Assembly (NCBI GenBank): GCA_963762075.1
Contig: CAVXJC010000003.1
Coordinates: 124,001-188,000 of the forward strand
DNA: 64,000 bases
Direction of reading: 5' to 3'
From: JAOUEA01 sp963762075
GTDB taxonomy: Bacteria > Actinomycetota > UBA4738 > HRBIN12
Shown here: in pieces, positions 34,894 to 44,187 of the stretch
Position numbering within the stretch: the first letter of the stretch is position 1
Layout of the letters: the number at the start of each line of letters is the position of its first letter
Notes under the pieces: generated by a model
The model's database searches: none
Told to the model about the DNA's origin: nothing
The model's input: only the letters and a program-made list of their open reading frames with translations
Position numbers and translations under genes: made by a program

Positions 34894-36642
34894 TCAGTGA
34901 CAGGTCGCGTCGCCGGTGTCGGTGTAGCTCGACGAGCCTTCGACCTTGTATCTCCACGCGTAGCCGTCGTGGTTCAGCTCGAGTCGGAGCACCCCGAACG
35001 TCGAGGACACCGCGGTCACGCTGTGAGCTCGGCGAGAGCCTTCGGGGGCGAGTCCTCCATGGCTCTTGCCGCCGGTTCCGACGATCCATTGCACGATGCC
35101 GTCGGGGTCAGCCGTCGCGTCGGGCGCCTGCGGTGCGAAGCGTTCATACCAATGACTGTCGCCGCTCAGCACCATCTCGACGCCCTGGTCGTACAGGTCT
35201 TGCCACAACGGACGAACCGAGGCCTTCAAGCCGTCACCGCTCTTCTTCGAGGCGAATCGCGGCTGGTGCATCAACGCGATCGTGCAGCGCGCGTTCGAGT
35301 CGGCGAGGTCTGCCTCCAACCACTCGTTCTGCGCCCCGCCTTGACCGCATCCGCCGGGGATCCTGGAGCATTCGGTGTTCAGGGCGACAACGTGCCACTC
35401 GCCGATGTCGAAGCTGTAGTACCCCCTGTCCGGGTCTGAAGCCGAGGGTCCGTGTGTCGCCAGTTGATCGGCGAAATAGGTGAGGTAACCATCGGGCCCG
35501 CTCGCGCCACATCCGGTGCCGGTGGATCCATACTCCTCATCGGCGAGGATCGGGTGGGTGATCGCGAGGTATCGCCCCCAGCTCAGGTCGTAGCTCTGCT
35601 GGAAGGCGCTCAAGCCACCGCACTCGTACTGATGATCCCCGAGGGTCAATACGTGGTCCGCGCCGGACAGGAGCTCCGCCGTGTGTCGCTGACGGCAGCT
35701 CGTCGACGTGCCGTTCCCGCTTCTGAACGAGCTATCCGCTGGATCGCACGCGATGTCGCCGGCCGCCATGACGATCGTGGTTCCCTCGGCACGCGCAGGC
35801 GTGGTGATCGCGAATGGCGCCGAGAGCGGCGATGCACCGGAATCGTTGCTCGCCTGCACCTGGTAGGAGTAGCCGGTCTCCGGCTCCACCGTGGTGTCGC
35901 CGTAGGAGGATCCCGATGCGGTCGCGAGAGCGACCCCATCCCGGAAGACCCGGTACTCCGTCGCGTCGGGTGTGCCGGTCCAATCGAGATCGACCCGTGA
36001 GGCCGTCGCCTGGCCGTCGAGCCCGGTGGGCGTCGGTGGTGGTGTTCCCCCTCGTTCGCAGGTCTCGACCGTGTCGCCGCGGTCCGCGAGGCAGGAGTCG
36101 CTGCCGCCTTGACCTCGCACGACATCCTGATCGTGACCGTCGAGCGCATCGAGGTCGTCACCGCCGGCGTTCCCCGCGATCGTGTCGACCCCATCGGAGC
36201 CCTCGATGACATCGTTGAGCGCGCCGCCGCGCAGGTGGTCGTCATCGGGTCCCCCGATGAGCGTGTCGCGGCCGCCCCCGCCATGAAGCGCGTCGTCATC
36301 GCGGTTGCCCCGCAGACGGTCGTCGCCGGCACCCCCCTTCACGAGGTCAACGCCCGATCCTCCGAGGATCACATCGCGGCCGAGGCCACCGCGGATCACA
36401 TCGTCCCCGGCGATGCCGCGCAAGAGATCGTCGCCGCCGGCTCCGCATATGACATCGGGGCCGGACGTTCCCCGGAGCTGATCGTCGCCGCCCGTGCCGA
36501 CGATCGTGCAACCCGTCTCGAGGCCGAGCGAACGCATCCGGTCCGATGAGGGGGCCGCTCGTCCACTGTGCGTCCAGGCCATGCTCGTTGCGGCCAGGAG
36601 CGCCAGCGAGATCGCGATGGTCACGGCGCGCGGCGTGTGCAA
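34894..36642 (-). CDS. Secreted RTX-repeat, FN3 and metallophosphoesterase protein
   Basis: About 582 residues. The likely start is TTG 36642, with GAGGAGG five bases before it; earlier codons read in frame but look non-natural. A signal peptide (HTPRAVTIAISLALLAATSMAW) leads to an N-terminal block of Ca-binding RTX-type nonapeptides (GGAGDDRLRG and relatives, about residues 45-190). A linker and fibronectin-like domain follow (PTPTGLDGQATASRVDLDW). The C-terminal metallophosphoesterase has AAGDIACD, LGDHQYECGG, NTEC, LMHQPRFAS and GDSHWYERF, so binuclear metal hydrolysis is expected. N-terminal rather than C-terminal RTX repeats are unusual. Substrate unknown. Confidence 0.78.
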   Translation of the reverse strand: MHTPRAVTIAISLALLAATSMAWTHSGRAAPSSDRMRSLGLETGCTIVGTGGDDQLRGTSGPDVICGAGGDDLLRGIAGDDVIRGGLGRDVILGGSGVDLVKGGAGDDRLRGNRDDDALHGGGGRDTLIGGPDDDHLRGGALNDVIEGSDGVDTIAGNAGGDDLDALDGHDQDVVRGQGGSDSCLADRGDTVETCERGGTPPPTPTGLDGQATASRVDLDWTGTPDATEYRVFRDGVALATASGSSYGDTTVEPETGYSYQVQASNDSGASPLSAPFAITTPARAEGTTIVMAAGDIACDPADSSFRSGNGTSTSCRQRHTAELLSGADHVLTLGDHQYECGGLSAFQQSYDLSWGRYLAITHPILADEEYGSTGTGCGASGPDGYLTYFADQLATHGPSASDPDRGYYSFDIGEWHVVALNTECSRIPGGCGQGGAQNEWLEADLADSNARCTIALMHQPRFASKKSGDGLKASVRPLWQDLYDQGVEMVLSGDSHWYERFAPQAPDATADPDGIVQWIVGTGGKSHGGLAPEGSRRAHSVTAVSSTFGVLRLELNHDGYAWRYKVEGSSSYTDTGDATCH

Positions 36643-36884
36643 GCGTTCCTCCTCATCGGGGAGCACGCTCGCGGGAGCGAGCGGCTCGAGGATCGGGCGG
36701 CAGTGTGGTCTCGGGAGGCCTCCGACCACATCGCTCCGATGCTAGACGGGGCCCGGCCGGTGGCGCGTCGGCCGTTCGTCCGCACTCGACACGGCCGAAC
36801 GCACTAGCCGGCACGAGTCGCTCGCCGGTCTTCTCGACTGCGAGATAGGCTTACGCGCCCCCGCGATCGGGCCCAGGAGGACGC

Positions 36885-37223
36885 GTGAAGCTGGTTACCG
36901 CCATCGTGAAGCCCCACCGCGTCGACGAGGTCAAGGAAGCCCTGCGCGACCTCGGCGTCAACGGCCTCACCACGACCGATGTCGAGGGGTTCGGCCGGCA
37001 GCGAGGGCACACCGAGGTCTATCGAGGCGCGGAGTACCAGGTCGACTTCGTGCCCAAGGTGAAGCTCGAGGTGCTCGTTCCCGACGGTGAGGCGCACGGG
37101 GTCGTCGAAGCGATCGTGAAGGCAGCTCGCACCGGAAAGATCGGCGACGGCAAGCTCTGGGTCACCGAGGCCGAGCAGGTGATCCGCATCCGAACCGGCG
37201 AGATGGGTCCCGACGCGGTCTGA
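36885..37223 (+). CDS. glnB: PII nitrogen regulatory protein
   Basis: A PII signal protein, 112 residues, trimeric, sensing 2-oxoglutarate and ATP/ADP. The T-loop tyrosine is present as Tyr51 in YRGAEYQVDF, the site modified by GlnD. The B-loop and C-loop are KAARTGKIGDGKLWV and EQVIRIRTGE. The GTG at 36885 has an AGGAGG five bases before it, and TAGGCT at 36846-36851 could be its -10. It lies directly upstream of glnD, with only 17 bases between, but the usual amtB ammonium transporter gene is missing; the neighbour upstream is the divergent metallophosphoesterase gene. Confidence 0.94.
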   Translation: MKLVTAIVKPHRVDEVKEALRDLGVNGLTTTDVEGFGRQRGHTEVYRGAEYQVDFVPKVKLEVLVPDGEAHGVVEAIVKAARTGKIGDGKLWVTEAEQVIRIRTGEMGPDAV

Positions 37224-37240
37224 GCGACGGCGGTCACGCG

Positions 37241-39700
37241 ATGCAACCGTCCTCCGCGGCCGACCCGATCGCCCGGTTGCGCGACGGGCTCCAGGTGCTC
37301 GAGCGCGCCTACTCGGGTGGTCACCACGGGCTGTGGTCAGCACGGCGGCGCGCTGAGCTCTTCGACGCTGCGCTCGCCGAAGCGTTCGATGCAGCGGGGC
37401 CACCCGGCGGTGTCGCGCTGGCCGCGATCGGTGGCTACGGGCGCATGCACCAGCTGCCATGCTCGGACGTCGATCTCCTCATCGTGCACGACGGCCGCCA
37501 CCGGGACGAGGTTGCGAGTCTCACCGAACGTCTCTTGTACCCGTTGTGGGACGCCGGGTTCGAGGTCGGCCAGGCGTTGCGAACGCCCCTGGAGTGCGAG
37601 CTCATCGCGCGCGAGCGACTCGATGCGCTCACGTCGATGCTCGACCTGCGGGTGGTGGCGGGTGATTCGCTGCGGGCAGCGGAGGCGCTCGATCGAGTGC
37701 GTGCCGTCGCAGCGTCCGATGCCATCGCCTTCGCGCGAGCGCTCCACCGAGATGTTCTCGCCCGGGAGGAACGGTTCGGCTCAACTGCGCATCTGCTCGA
37801 ACCCGACGTGAAGAACGGAGCTGGGGGGTTGCGCGACGTGCACGTTATTCGATGGCTCACATCGGTCGCGGGCGAACATCTGCTTCGAACGGCCGAGCGA
37901 GAGGCGCTCGAGGTGGCCGAGGAGTTCCTGACCCGCGTCCGCAGCGCGTTGCAGATCGAGACCGGAAGGCGAGTCGACCGGTTGCCGTTCGACCTGCAGC
38001 CTCTGATCGCTCGAGCCATGGGCTTCGCTGACGAGCCCCGCTTGATCGCCGAAGACGGACTGATGCGTTCGGTGTTCGAGCACGCGCGCACGATCCGATG
38101 GATCGCCGACAACGTCTTGTCGCGAGCGGGAGACCGATCGTTGATGCCCACCGAGGCGCCGCGACCCCTCGCAGGCGCCGACGAGGCACTCGAGGTACTG
38201 GCCTCGGTCGCAGAACGCGCAGACCGTCCCGATGCAGTGCTGCTCGATGCGGTCGAGGTCACGCCGATGCCGGAGCCGATCGAGTGGACGGGCCGAACCC
38301 GCGAGGCATTCCTGAGGATCCTGAGGGCGGGCGACTCCGGCGTCGCGGCCCTGGACGCTCTCGACCGCCTCGGAGTGCTCTCGCGATTGCTCCCGGCATG
38401 GACCGGGGTGCGCTGCAGGCCGCAGCGGGACCCGTACCATCGCTTCACCGTCGACATACACCTCACGCGGGCACTCGCGCAGATGTGCGGCCTGATACGA
38501 GCCGGAGACGACGAGACGCTCACGGATCTCACACCGATGCCGGATCGAGACGGACTCCTGCTCGGCGCCCTTCTTCACGACATCGGGAAGATCGGTGAGG
38601 GCGGCCACGTCGAGGCCGGTACCCGCGTCGCCGGCGAGACTCTCGACCACATGGGGATCCGGGGCGAGGCCCGTGATCTCGCTCTCTTCATGGTGGCCGA
38701 GCACCTGTTGTTGCCCGACACCGCCACGAGGCGTGACCTGACCGACGAGAACCTGATCCTGGATGTGGCCGCGCGCATCGAGTCACCGACGCGTCTGGCT
38801 GCGCTCACGTTGCTCGCACAGGCCGACGCGACCGCCACCGGTCCCGCCGCATCGACGCCGTGGCGTCAGACCCTGGTGCGTGAGCTCGTCACACGGGTTC
38901 AACACGTGTTCGAACGGGGGCACATGGGAGCCGAGCTCGCGCAGCAACTCACGAGCCGTGTTCAGGCCGTCAGGGAGCTGCTGGCAGCGGAGCCGGAGAC
39001 CGACGTCGAGCGGTTCGTGCTGCGCATGCCGCGAAGCTACTTCCTCGCCGTCGAGCCCGAGCGCATCGCCACGCACTATCCGACGATCGTGCCCGATGTG
39101 GGTTCGACCGAAGTACGATCCGCCGCGAGGCCGGGCGCGAAGCGAGGCACCTATGAACTGCTCGTCGTCGCCGGGGACCGGCCGGGGTTGCTGTCATGGA
39201 TCGCCGGGGCCGTCGCGCTCGCAGGGTTGTCGATCCTCAGCGCCCAGGTCTTCACCACGGACGACGGTGTGGCCGTTGACCTGTTCGAGGTCGAAGGAAC
39301 ATTCGAAACCGAGATCGGCGAGCCGCGCTGGCGGGAACTGCGGAGCATGCTCCGCAAGGCCGTCGGGGGACGGATCTCGCTCGAGCATCGTGTGGCTGAC
39401 AAGCGCTCGCACTACCCGGCGCCCGGCTCGGAGGTGCCGGTCACCGTGGCGATCGACAACGACGCGTCGGACTACTCCACGGTGATCGAGGTCGGCGGGC
39501 ACGACCGTATCGGTCTGCTGTACGACATCACGAGCGCCCTCGCCGAGCTCACCCTCAACGTGCACCTCGCCAAGGTCGCGACCTACACCGGCCGCGTGAT
39601 CGACTCCTTCTACGTCCGGGATGCGCTCGGCCGCAAGGTCACCGACGCGGCGCAGGTCGCCGAGATCGAAGCGACCGTTCGTGCCCGCCTGGGCGGCTAG
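37241..39700 (+). CDS. glnD: [Protein-PII] uridylyl/adenylyltransferase GlnD
   Basis: GlnD, 819 residues, adds and removes a nucleotide on PII. The nucleotidyltransferase motif GGYGRMHQLPCSDVDLL is at residues 64-80. Then come a helical region with RDVHVIRWLTSVAGEHLL, an HD phosphohydrolase domain (LLHDIGKIGEGGHVEAGTRVAG), and two ACT domains at the C terminus (YELLVVAGDRPGLLSWIAGA and VIEVGGHDRIGLLYDITSAL). In actinomycetes the modification is adenylylation. It forms a two-gene unit with glnB; the downstream RTX gene starts 94 bases later. Confidence 0.94.
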   Translation: MQPSSAADPIARLRDGLQVLERAYSGGHHGLWSARRRAELFDAALAEAFDAAGPPGGVALAAIGGYGRMHQLPCSDVDLLIVHDGRHRDEVASLTERLLYPLWDAGFEVGQALRTPLECELIARERLDALTSMLDLRVVAGDSLRAAEALDRVRAVAASDAIAFARALHRDVLAREERFGSTAHLLEPDVKNGAGGLRDVHVIRWLTSVAGEHLLRTAEREALEVAEEFLTRVRSALQIETGRRVDRLPFDLQPLIARAMGFADEPRLIAEDGLMRSVFEHARTIRWIADNVLSRAGDRSLMPTEAPRPLAGADEALEVLASVAERADRPDAVLLDAVEVTPMPEPIEWTGRTREAFLRILRAGDSGVAALDALDRLGVLSRLLPAWTGVRCRPQRDPYHRFTVDIHLTRALAQMCGLIRAGDDETLTDLTPMPDRDGLLLGALLHDIGKIGEGGHVEAGTRVAGETLDHMGIRGEARDLALFMVAEHLLLPDTATRRDLTDENLILDVAARIESPTRLAALTLLAQADATATGPAASTPWRQTLVRELVTRVQHVFERGHMGAELAQQLTSRVQAVRELLAAEPETDVERFVLRMPRSYFLAVEPERIATHYPTIVPDVGSTEVRSAARPGAKRGTYELLVVAGDRPGLLSWIAGAVALAGLSILSAQVFTTDDGVAVDLFEVEGTFETEIGEPRWRELRSMLRKAVGGRISLEHRVADKRSHYPAPGSEVPVTVAIDNDASDYSTVIEVGGHDRIGLLYDITSALAELTLNVHLAKVATYTGRVIDSFYVRDALGRKVTDAAQVAEIEATVRARLGG

Positions 39701-39762
39701 GGTCGCGCCGGTCGTTCCTCCGAGCTTCTGCCCAGGTGCTCGGAACGACATCAGCGGCGTGC

Positions 39763-39768
39763 TATACA
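39763..39768 (+). promoter_or_regulatory. Candidate extended -10 for the RTX gene
   Basis: TATACA preceded by TGC (39760-39762) forms an extended -10 box 27 bases before the ATG at 39795. A purine-rich CTTGGAGTG ribosome site follows. Confidence 0.5.
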
Positions 39769-39794
39769 CGCAACGGCACAGCTTGGAGTGACCA

Positions 39795-42404
39795 ATGGGA
39801 AGTCAGAGAGCATGCGGTGCGAGCCGAAGAGCCGCCGCAGTTGTCGCCATGGTGCTGACCTGGATCGCGGTGTTCCCTGCGGCCCCGGCGAGCGCCACGG
39901 CGACATGCGCGTCGGTAGGCGCGGCCGTCAACATCACGCTCGCCGCAGGCGATGCGGTCACGATCGGGCGTGACGTCGCGGGGAATTTCGCGGTGTCCGG
40001 GACCGGCTTGTCGCCGACGACCTGCGGCGGAGCGACCGTCGCGAACCGGGATACCATCAACGTCACAGGTTCCGGCGGCAACGAGTCCGTGACGATCGAT
40101 CGGACGGAGGGCTCGTTCGAGCCTGGTGTCGTCAACGAGGCGGGGGCGACCGACGAGATCGAGTTCGTGATCAATCTCGGAGCTGGATCGGGTGACAGCC
40201 TCACCGTCATCGGTCTCGACTCCGCCGATCTGATCACGGTCGGCTCCGACGGCATCAACCTCAACGATGCCGACGACGTCGATGTGACGACGATCGGCGT
40301 GCAGAGCCGCACCATCACCGGAGGAAGCGGAACCGACGAGCTGAGCGCTGGCGGCGGGAACACCACCGGCACCGCCCTGGATCTGACGATCACGATGAAC
40401 GGTGGCAACGATGGCGACGTCATCACCGGTGGCGACGGCCCGGACACCCTCAACGGAGATACCGACGCGGACATCCTGACCGGCGGCGGAGGGTCGGACA
40501 CGATGGCCGGCGGGACCGGCAACGACTCGGTCGACGAGGAAAGCGTGAATACGGACGCCGACAGCATCGCCGGCGGGGCGGGCGACGACACGGTGACCTA
40601 CGGTGGACGCTCGGGTGACGTCGTGATGACGATGGACGGGCTCTCCGACGACGGCGAGTCCGGCGAGGGCGATAGCGTCGCGACTGACATCGAGAACGCT
40701 GTCGGTGGCGAGGGCGACGACATCCTCACAGGCAGCTCGTCGTCGAACCAGCTTTCCGGTGGTGATGGGGACGACCTCGTCGACGGCGCCAGCGGGGCGG
40801 ACCGTCTGAACGGCGATGCCGGCGGCGACACGCTCACCGGATCCGCGGGGAACGACACGATCGCCGGGGGCGGCGGCGACGATGCGGCGGATTACTCCGG
40901 AACGACCTCAACGGTCGAGATCGATCTGGCTGGTGGCACGGCGACCGGCGCGGCCGGGAACGACGCACTCTCGGGCCTGGAGAACGCGATCGGTGGGTCG
41001 GGCGCCGACACGATGACGGGCAACGCGGTGGCCAACCTGCTGGTCGGCGGAGCCGGCAATGATGCGCTCGCAGGCGAGGGCGGCGACGACGATCTGGCGG
41101 GCGGATCGGGAACAGACACGGCAAGCATGGTGACGGCGCCTGGTGCCGTGACGGTCAACCTCGACGCCGGGACGGCGACGGGGGACGGGACGGACTCGCT
41201 CTCAGGTGTGGAGAACGCCACAGGCGGCCCGGGGGACGACACCCTCACCGGCGACCCCGGCGTGAACGTGCTTGTCGGTGGCGCCGGTGACGACGGGCTG
41301 GCCGGTGCAGGCGCCAACGACACCCTGACGGGAGGCGTGGGCAGTGACCTCGCCGACTACTCATCGGCGCCGGGAGACGTTCTCGCGAGCCTCGCGTCGG
41401 GGATCGTGACCGGCGATGGCACCGACACGCTCACCGCGATGGAAGATCTCCTCGGCGGTGCCGGTAACGACACGCTGACCGGGAACTCCGGGGCCAACGA
41501 CCTGGTGGGCGGGCCGGGCAACGATCTCCTGAGCGGCGGCGCGGGCGACGACATGCTCACGGGCGCCGCCGGAACGGACACGGCGTCCTTCTCCGTATCG
41601 ACCTCGAGCGTCACGATCGACATCGGGACGGGCACGGCGACGGGTGAGGGCATCGATGCTCTGGCCGGGCTCGAGAACGCGACCGGGGGGTCCGGGGCCG
41701 ACACGCTCATCGGTGATGGCGGTGACAACGTCCTCGACGGGAGTGCGGGCGCCGATCTCCTGAGTGGCGGCGCGGGTGACGACTCGCTGACGGGAGGTCT
41801 CGGCAGTGACATCGCAGACTATTCGCCTGCGACCGCCGACATGGTCGTGAATCTGTCGGCCGGGGTCGGGAGCGGCGCAGGCGATGACGCCCTCAATGGT
41901 GTCGAGAACGCAACTGGTGGCGCGGGCGCCGACCAACTGGTCGGTGATGGCGGGGCCAACGTGCTGCGGGGTGCCGGGGGCAATGACACCGTCGTGGGTG
42001 GCCCAGGGAATGATTCGCTCACGGGCGGCCCCGGACGCGACACCCTCGACCTTTCGGGGTCGTTGGAGGCCCTCACGGTCAACCTCTCCACCGGCCTCGC
42101 GACGGGCGAGGGGTCGGACACACTTTCGAGCTTCCAGCACGTGATCGGCTCTGCTTTCGCGGACTCCTTGTTCGGCGACGTCGGCATCCAGTATCTGGAG
42201 GGTCGGTTCGGGGCGGACCTGATCGTGGGACGAGGCGGAGCGGATCGGCTCCGCGGTGGTTTCGGCGGCGATGACGTTCGCGGGAGCTCAGGTCCGGACC
42301 GCCTGAAGGGTGAGAAGGGGAATGACTCGCTGCACGGCGGAACCGGCGTGGACAGATGCCGCGGAGGACCCTCACCCGACAAGCTCATTAGCTGTGAGGT
42401 CTGA
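39795..42404 (+). CDS. Secreted RTX/hemolysin-type calcium-binding repeat protein
   Basis: An 869-residue protein with a signal peptide (residues 1 to about 36, ending ASATA). The rest consists mostly of Ca2+-binding RTX nonapeptides (GGxGxDxLxG, for example GGAGDDGLAG). Six tandem units of 77-78 residues cover the central part, each starting with ADYS-like sequence and containing GTATGDGTDSLSGVENATGG. The C-terminal end has a closing KGEKGNDSLHGGTGVDRCRGG and finishes KLISCEV. Secretion would be by Sec, since no type I exporter genes are near. It may be a surface or matrix protein. It contains no enzymatic motif. Confidence 0.85.
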   Translation: MGSQRACGASRRAAAVVAMVLTWIAVFPAAPASATATCASVGAAVNITLAAGDAVTIGRDVAGNFAVSGTGLSPTTCGGATVANRDTINVTGSGGNESVTIDRTEGSFEPGVVNEAGATDEIEFVINLGAGSGDSLTVIGLDSADLITVGSDGINLNDADDVDVTTIGVQSRTITGGSGTDELSAGGGNTTGTALDLTITMNGGNDGDVITGGDGPDTLNGDTDADILTGGGGSDTMAGGTGNDSVDEESVNTDADSIAGGAGDDTVTYGGRSGDVVMTMDGLSDDGESGEGDSVATDIENAVGGEGDDILTGSSSSNQLSGGDGDDLVDGASGADRLNGDAGGDTLTGSAGNDTIAGGGGDDAADYSGTTSTVEIDLAGGTATGAAGNDALSGLENAIGGSGADTMTGNAVANLLVGGAGNDALAGEGGDDDLAGGSGTDTASMVTAPGAVTVNLDAGTATGDGTDSLSGVENATGGPGDDTLTGDPGVNVLVGGAGDDGLAGAGANDTLTGGVGSDLADYSSAPGDVLASLASGIVTGDGTDTLTAMEDLLGGAGNDTLTGNSGANDLVGGPGNDLLSGGAGDDMLTGAAGTDTASFSVSTSSVTIDIGTGTATGEGIDALAGLENATGGSGADTLIGDGGDNVLDGSAGADLLSGGAGDDSLTGGLGSDIADYSPATADMVVNLSAGVGSGAGDDALNGVENATGGAGADQLVGDGGANVLRGAGGNDTVVGGPGNDSLTGGPGRDTLDLSGSLEALTVNLSTGLATGEGSDTLSSFQHVIGSAFADSLFGDVGIQYLEGRFGADLIVGRGGADRLRGGFGGDDVRGSSGPDRLKGEKGNDSLHGGTGVDRCRGGPSPDKLISCEV
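40887..42275 (+). repeat. Six tandem 77-78-residue RTX-type units
   Basis: Units start at about 40887, 41121, 41352, 41583, 41814 and 42045, each of 231-234 bases. Each encodes an ADYS or ASMV/ASFS/LDLS strand, a TVNLDAGTATGDG strand, LSGVENATGG, and two to four nonapeptides. The last unit is divergent. Strong internal similarity suggests duplication. Confidence 0.8.
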
Positions 42405-42458
42405 ACCCCCGGCCCCGCGGCGTGTCGAGACGCCGATCACCCGCAGAGGGGCCTCGCG

Positions 42459-43187
42459 CTAGCCCTTGCGGCCCAATATCTCCTCGAGCCTCTTCGCCAT
42501 CTTCGGGCCGAAGCCGTCGTCCTCGTGCTTGAAGTAGCAGAAGACCTCTGAGCCGGCGCCGAGGGCGGGCTGGATCCGCCCCGCCCACTCACGGAGCTCG
42601 TCGTCGCCGTAGTCGGTCTTTCGCAGCCGCAGGTAGCCGACCGGTTCCCAGGAGAGCTCCTCGGGTTTCGGGTCGCGCTCGTCGGTCTCGGCCACGCACC
42701 ATGCGATGCCTTGATCGCGCAGCAGATCCTTTGCCTCGTTCCACGACGCGTGCCGGAACTCCATCGCGAATGCGGGCGGGCCCGGTGGCAGGTAGCCCAC
42801 GAAGCGCTCGATCAGCTCGCGGTCGTACTGGAGATTGGGCGGGCACTGGAACAGCACGCATCCGAGCCGGTCACCGAGCACCTTCGCCCGGTCCAGGAAG
42901 TCGCGCACGTCGTCGTCGGTGTCGCGCAGCCGCTTGAAGTGGGTGATGCGCTGGTTCGCCTTGAGCGTGAACACGAATCCGTCGGCGGCCTGCTCGCGCC
43001 ACGTTGTGAGCGACTTCTCCGTGGGGAACCGCCGGAACGTGTAGTTGATCTCGACCGAGCTGAGCTGCGTCGAGTAATAGTGCAGCATCTCCCGGATCTT
43101 CAGCCCCTCGGGGTAGAAGACGCCGTGCCTCCAACCGTCGAACGAGAACCCCGAGGTGCCGAGCCGCAACGTGCCCTTCGCCGCCAT
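42459..43187 (-). CDS. DUF72-family protein
   Basis: About 242 residues of the DUF72 TIM-barrel family (YecE-like), of unknown activity. Typical strands are LRLGTSGFSFDGWRHGVFYPEG, LSSVEINYTFRRFPTEKSL, FVFTLKANQRITHFKRLRD and the late AFCYFKHEDDGFGPKMAKRLEE-like end. The start could be the ATG at 43187, 43196 or 43199. It is divergent from the dienelactone-hydrolase-like gene, with at most about 20 bases between the two starts, so promoters must overlap coding DNA. A conserved WCVAETDERDPK stretch lies before the C terminus. Confidence 0.85.
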   Translation of the reverse strand: MAAKGTLRLGTSGFSFDGWRHGVFYPEGLKIREMLHYYSTQLSSVEINYTFRRFPTEKSLTTWREQAADGFVFTLKANQRITHFKRLRDTDDDVRDFLDRAKVLGDRLGCVLFQCPPNLQYDRELIERFVGYLPPGPPAFAMEFRHASWNEAKDLLRDQGIAWCVAETDERDPKPEELSWEPVGYLRLRKTDYGDDELREWAGRIQPALGAGSEVFCYFKHEDDGFGPKMAKRLEEILGRKG

Positions 43188-43206
43188 CGAGTGCATCATG
43201 GCATGC

Positions 43207-43875
43207 ATGCCGACACCCGAGGAACGCCTCACGATCGACGTGCCCGACAAGGGACCGGTCAGCGCCGCATACACGCGGCCGCCGAGGGCATTCGCCTCGC
43301 TCGCGCTCTTCCACGGTGCGGGCGCAGGCATGGATCATCCGTTCATGGCCGGGTTCGCGCGCGCGATCGCCGATGAAGGTGTCGCCACGCTGCGATGCAA
43401 CTTCCCGTACATCGAGGCGGGGAAGCGGGCGCCGGACCGCCAACCGGTGGCCGTCGCCACCGTGCGAGCCGCGTTCGGGGCCGCGAGCGCCCGGGCCGGT
43501 ACAGGAGAACCGGTCTGGGCGGGCGGGAAGTCGTTCGGCGGCCGCATGGCGTCGGTCGCGGTCGCCGAGGGGCTCGACGTGGCCGGGCTCGTCTACCTCG
43601 GATATCCGATGCATGCGCCCGGCAAGCCCGAACGCGTGCGCGACGAGCACCTTTACGGCATCGACGTGCCCATGTTGTTCCTGCAGGGCACCAAGGATCC
43701 GTTCGCGACAGCTCCGGCGCTCGAGCCGGTGCTGGCGAAGCTCGCGACCGCGACCCACGTGGCCGTCGAGGGAGGGGGTCACTCGCTCGAGCGCTCCCGC
43801 AAGGAAGACCCACGCGAGGTCGCCGCGGCGCTCGCCCCGCTCGTCGCCGCGTTCATGCGCGAAGAGGCGAGCTGA
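43207..43875 (+). CDS. Alpha/beta hydrolase (dienelactone-hydrolase-like)
   Basis: About 222 residues with the alpha/beta-hydrolase fold. The oxyanion region is LALFHGAGAGMDHPF. The nucleophile elbow reads WAGGKSFGGRMAS with Ser in GKSFGG. The acid is in LQGTKDPFAT and the histidine in VAVEGGGHSL. It resembles the small YqiA/DUF-type esterase/hydrolase group. Start is the ATG at 43207 (an earlier in-frame ATG is at 43198). Its stop overlaps the next gene's start (TGATG at 43873-43877). Substrate unknown. Confidence 0.78.
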   Translation: MPTPEERLTIDVPDKGPVSAAYTRPPRAFASLALFHGAGAGMDHPFMAGFARAIADEGVATLRCNFPYIEAGKRAPDRQPVAVATVRAAFGAASARAGTGEPVWAGGKSFGGRMASVAVAEGLDVAGLVYLGYPMHAPGKPERVRDEHLYGIDVPMLFLQGTKDPFATAPALEPVLAKLATATHVAVEGGGHSLERSRKEDPREVAAALAPLVAAFMREEAS

Positions 43876-44168
43876 TGCCGAGGAAGAATCGCCGCAACCC
43901 CGAGTACTTCCAGCCGAGCGAGGCGGGCGGTCCCGCAGATCGCTTCGACGCGCCGGCGTGGGCGCAGGTCGCGGGGTTCGAGGTACGTGACGTGGGCGGG
44001 CAGAAGCCGTACCGATGCCCGGGCTGCGACCATGAGGTGCGACAGGGCGCGCGTCATCTCGTCGTGGTGCCGATCGACGATGCAGATGGCCGTCGCCACT
44101 GGCACACGGAATGCTGGCGCTCAGAGCTGCGCAGGACCGGCCACTATCGCCCGGCGCCGATCGACTGA
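43875..44168 (+). CDS. Small zinc-binding protein, treble-clef type
   Basis: A 97-residue protein with a Cys/His cluster: YRCPGCDHEVRQGARHLVVV and HWHTECWRSELR, forming a likely CxxC...H...HxxxC zinc site. Short proteins of this type are often mis-annotated as ATP/GTP-binding proteins in actinomycetes. The N terminus is basic and Pro-rich (MPRKNRRNPEYFQP). The ATG shares one base with the stop of the hydrolase gene, so translation is coupled. Possible nucleic-acid binding is inference. Function unknown. Confidence 0.68.
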   Translation: MPRKNRRNPEYFQPSEAGGPADRFDAPAWAQVAGFEVRDVGGQKPYRCPGCDHEVRQGARHLVVVPIDDADGRRHWHTECWRSELRRTGHYRPAPID

Positions 44169-44187
44169 CACGACGGCCACGGAGGCG

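Noticed and set aside
36705..36729. GTGGTC...GACCAC imperfect dyad before the phosphoesterase gene
   Set aside because: Asymmetric by three bases, not matching known nitrogen-regulator sites; too weak to annotate.
40887..42275. Regular repeats as a CRISPR array
   Set aside because: They are in frame, 231-234 bases long, diverged, and encode RTX motifs; there are no short identical repeats with spacers.
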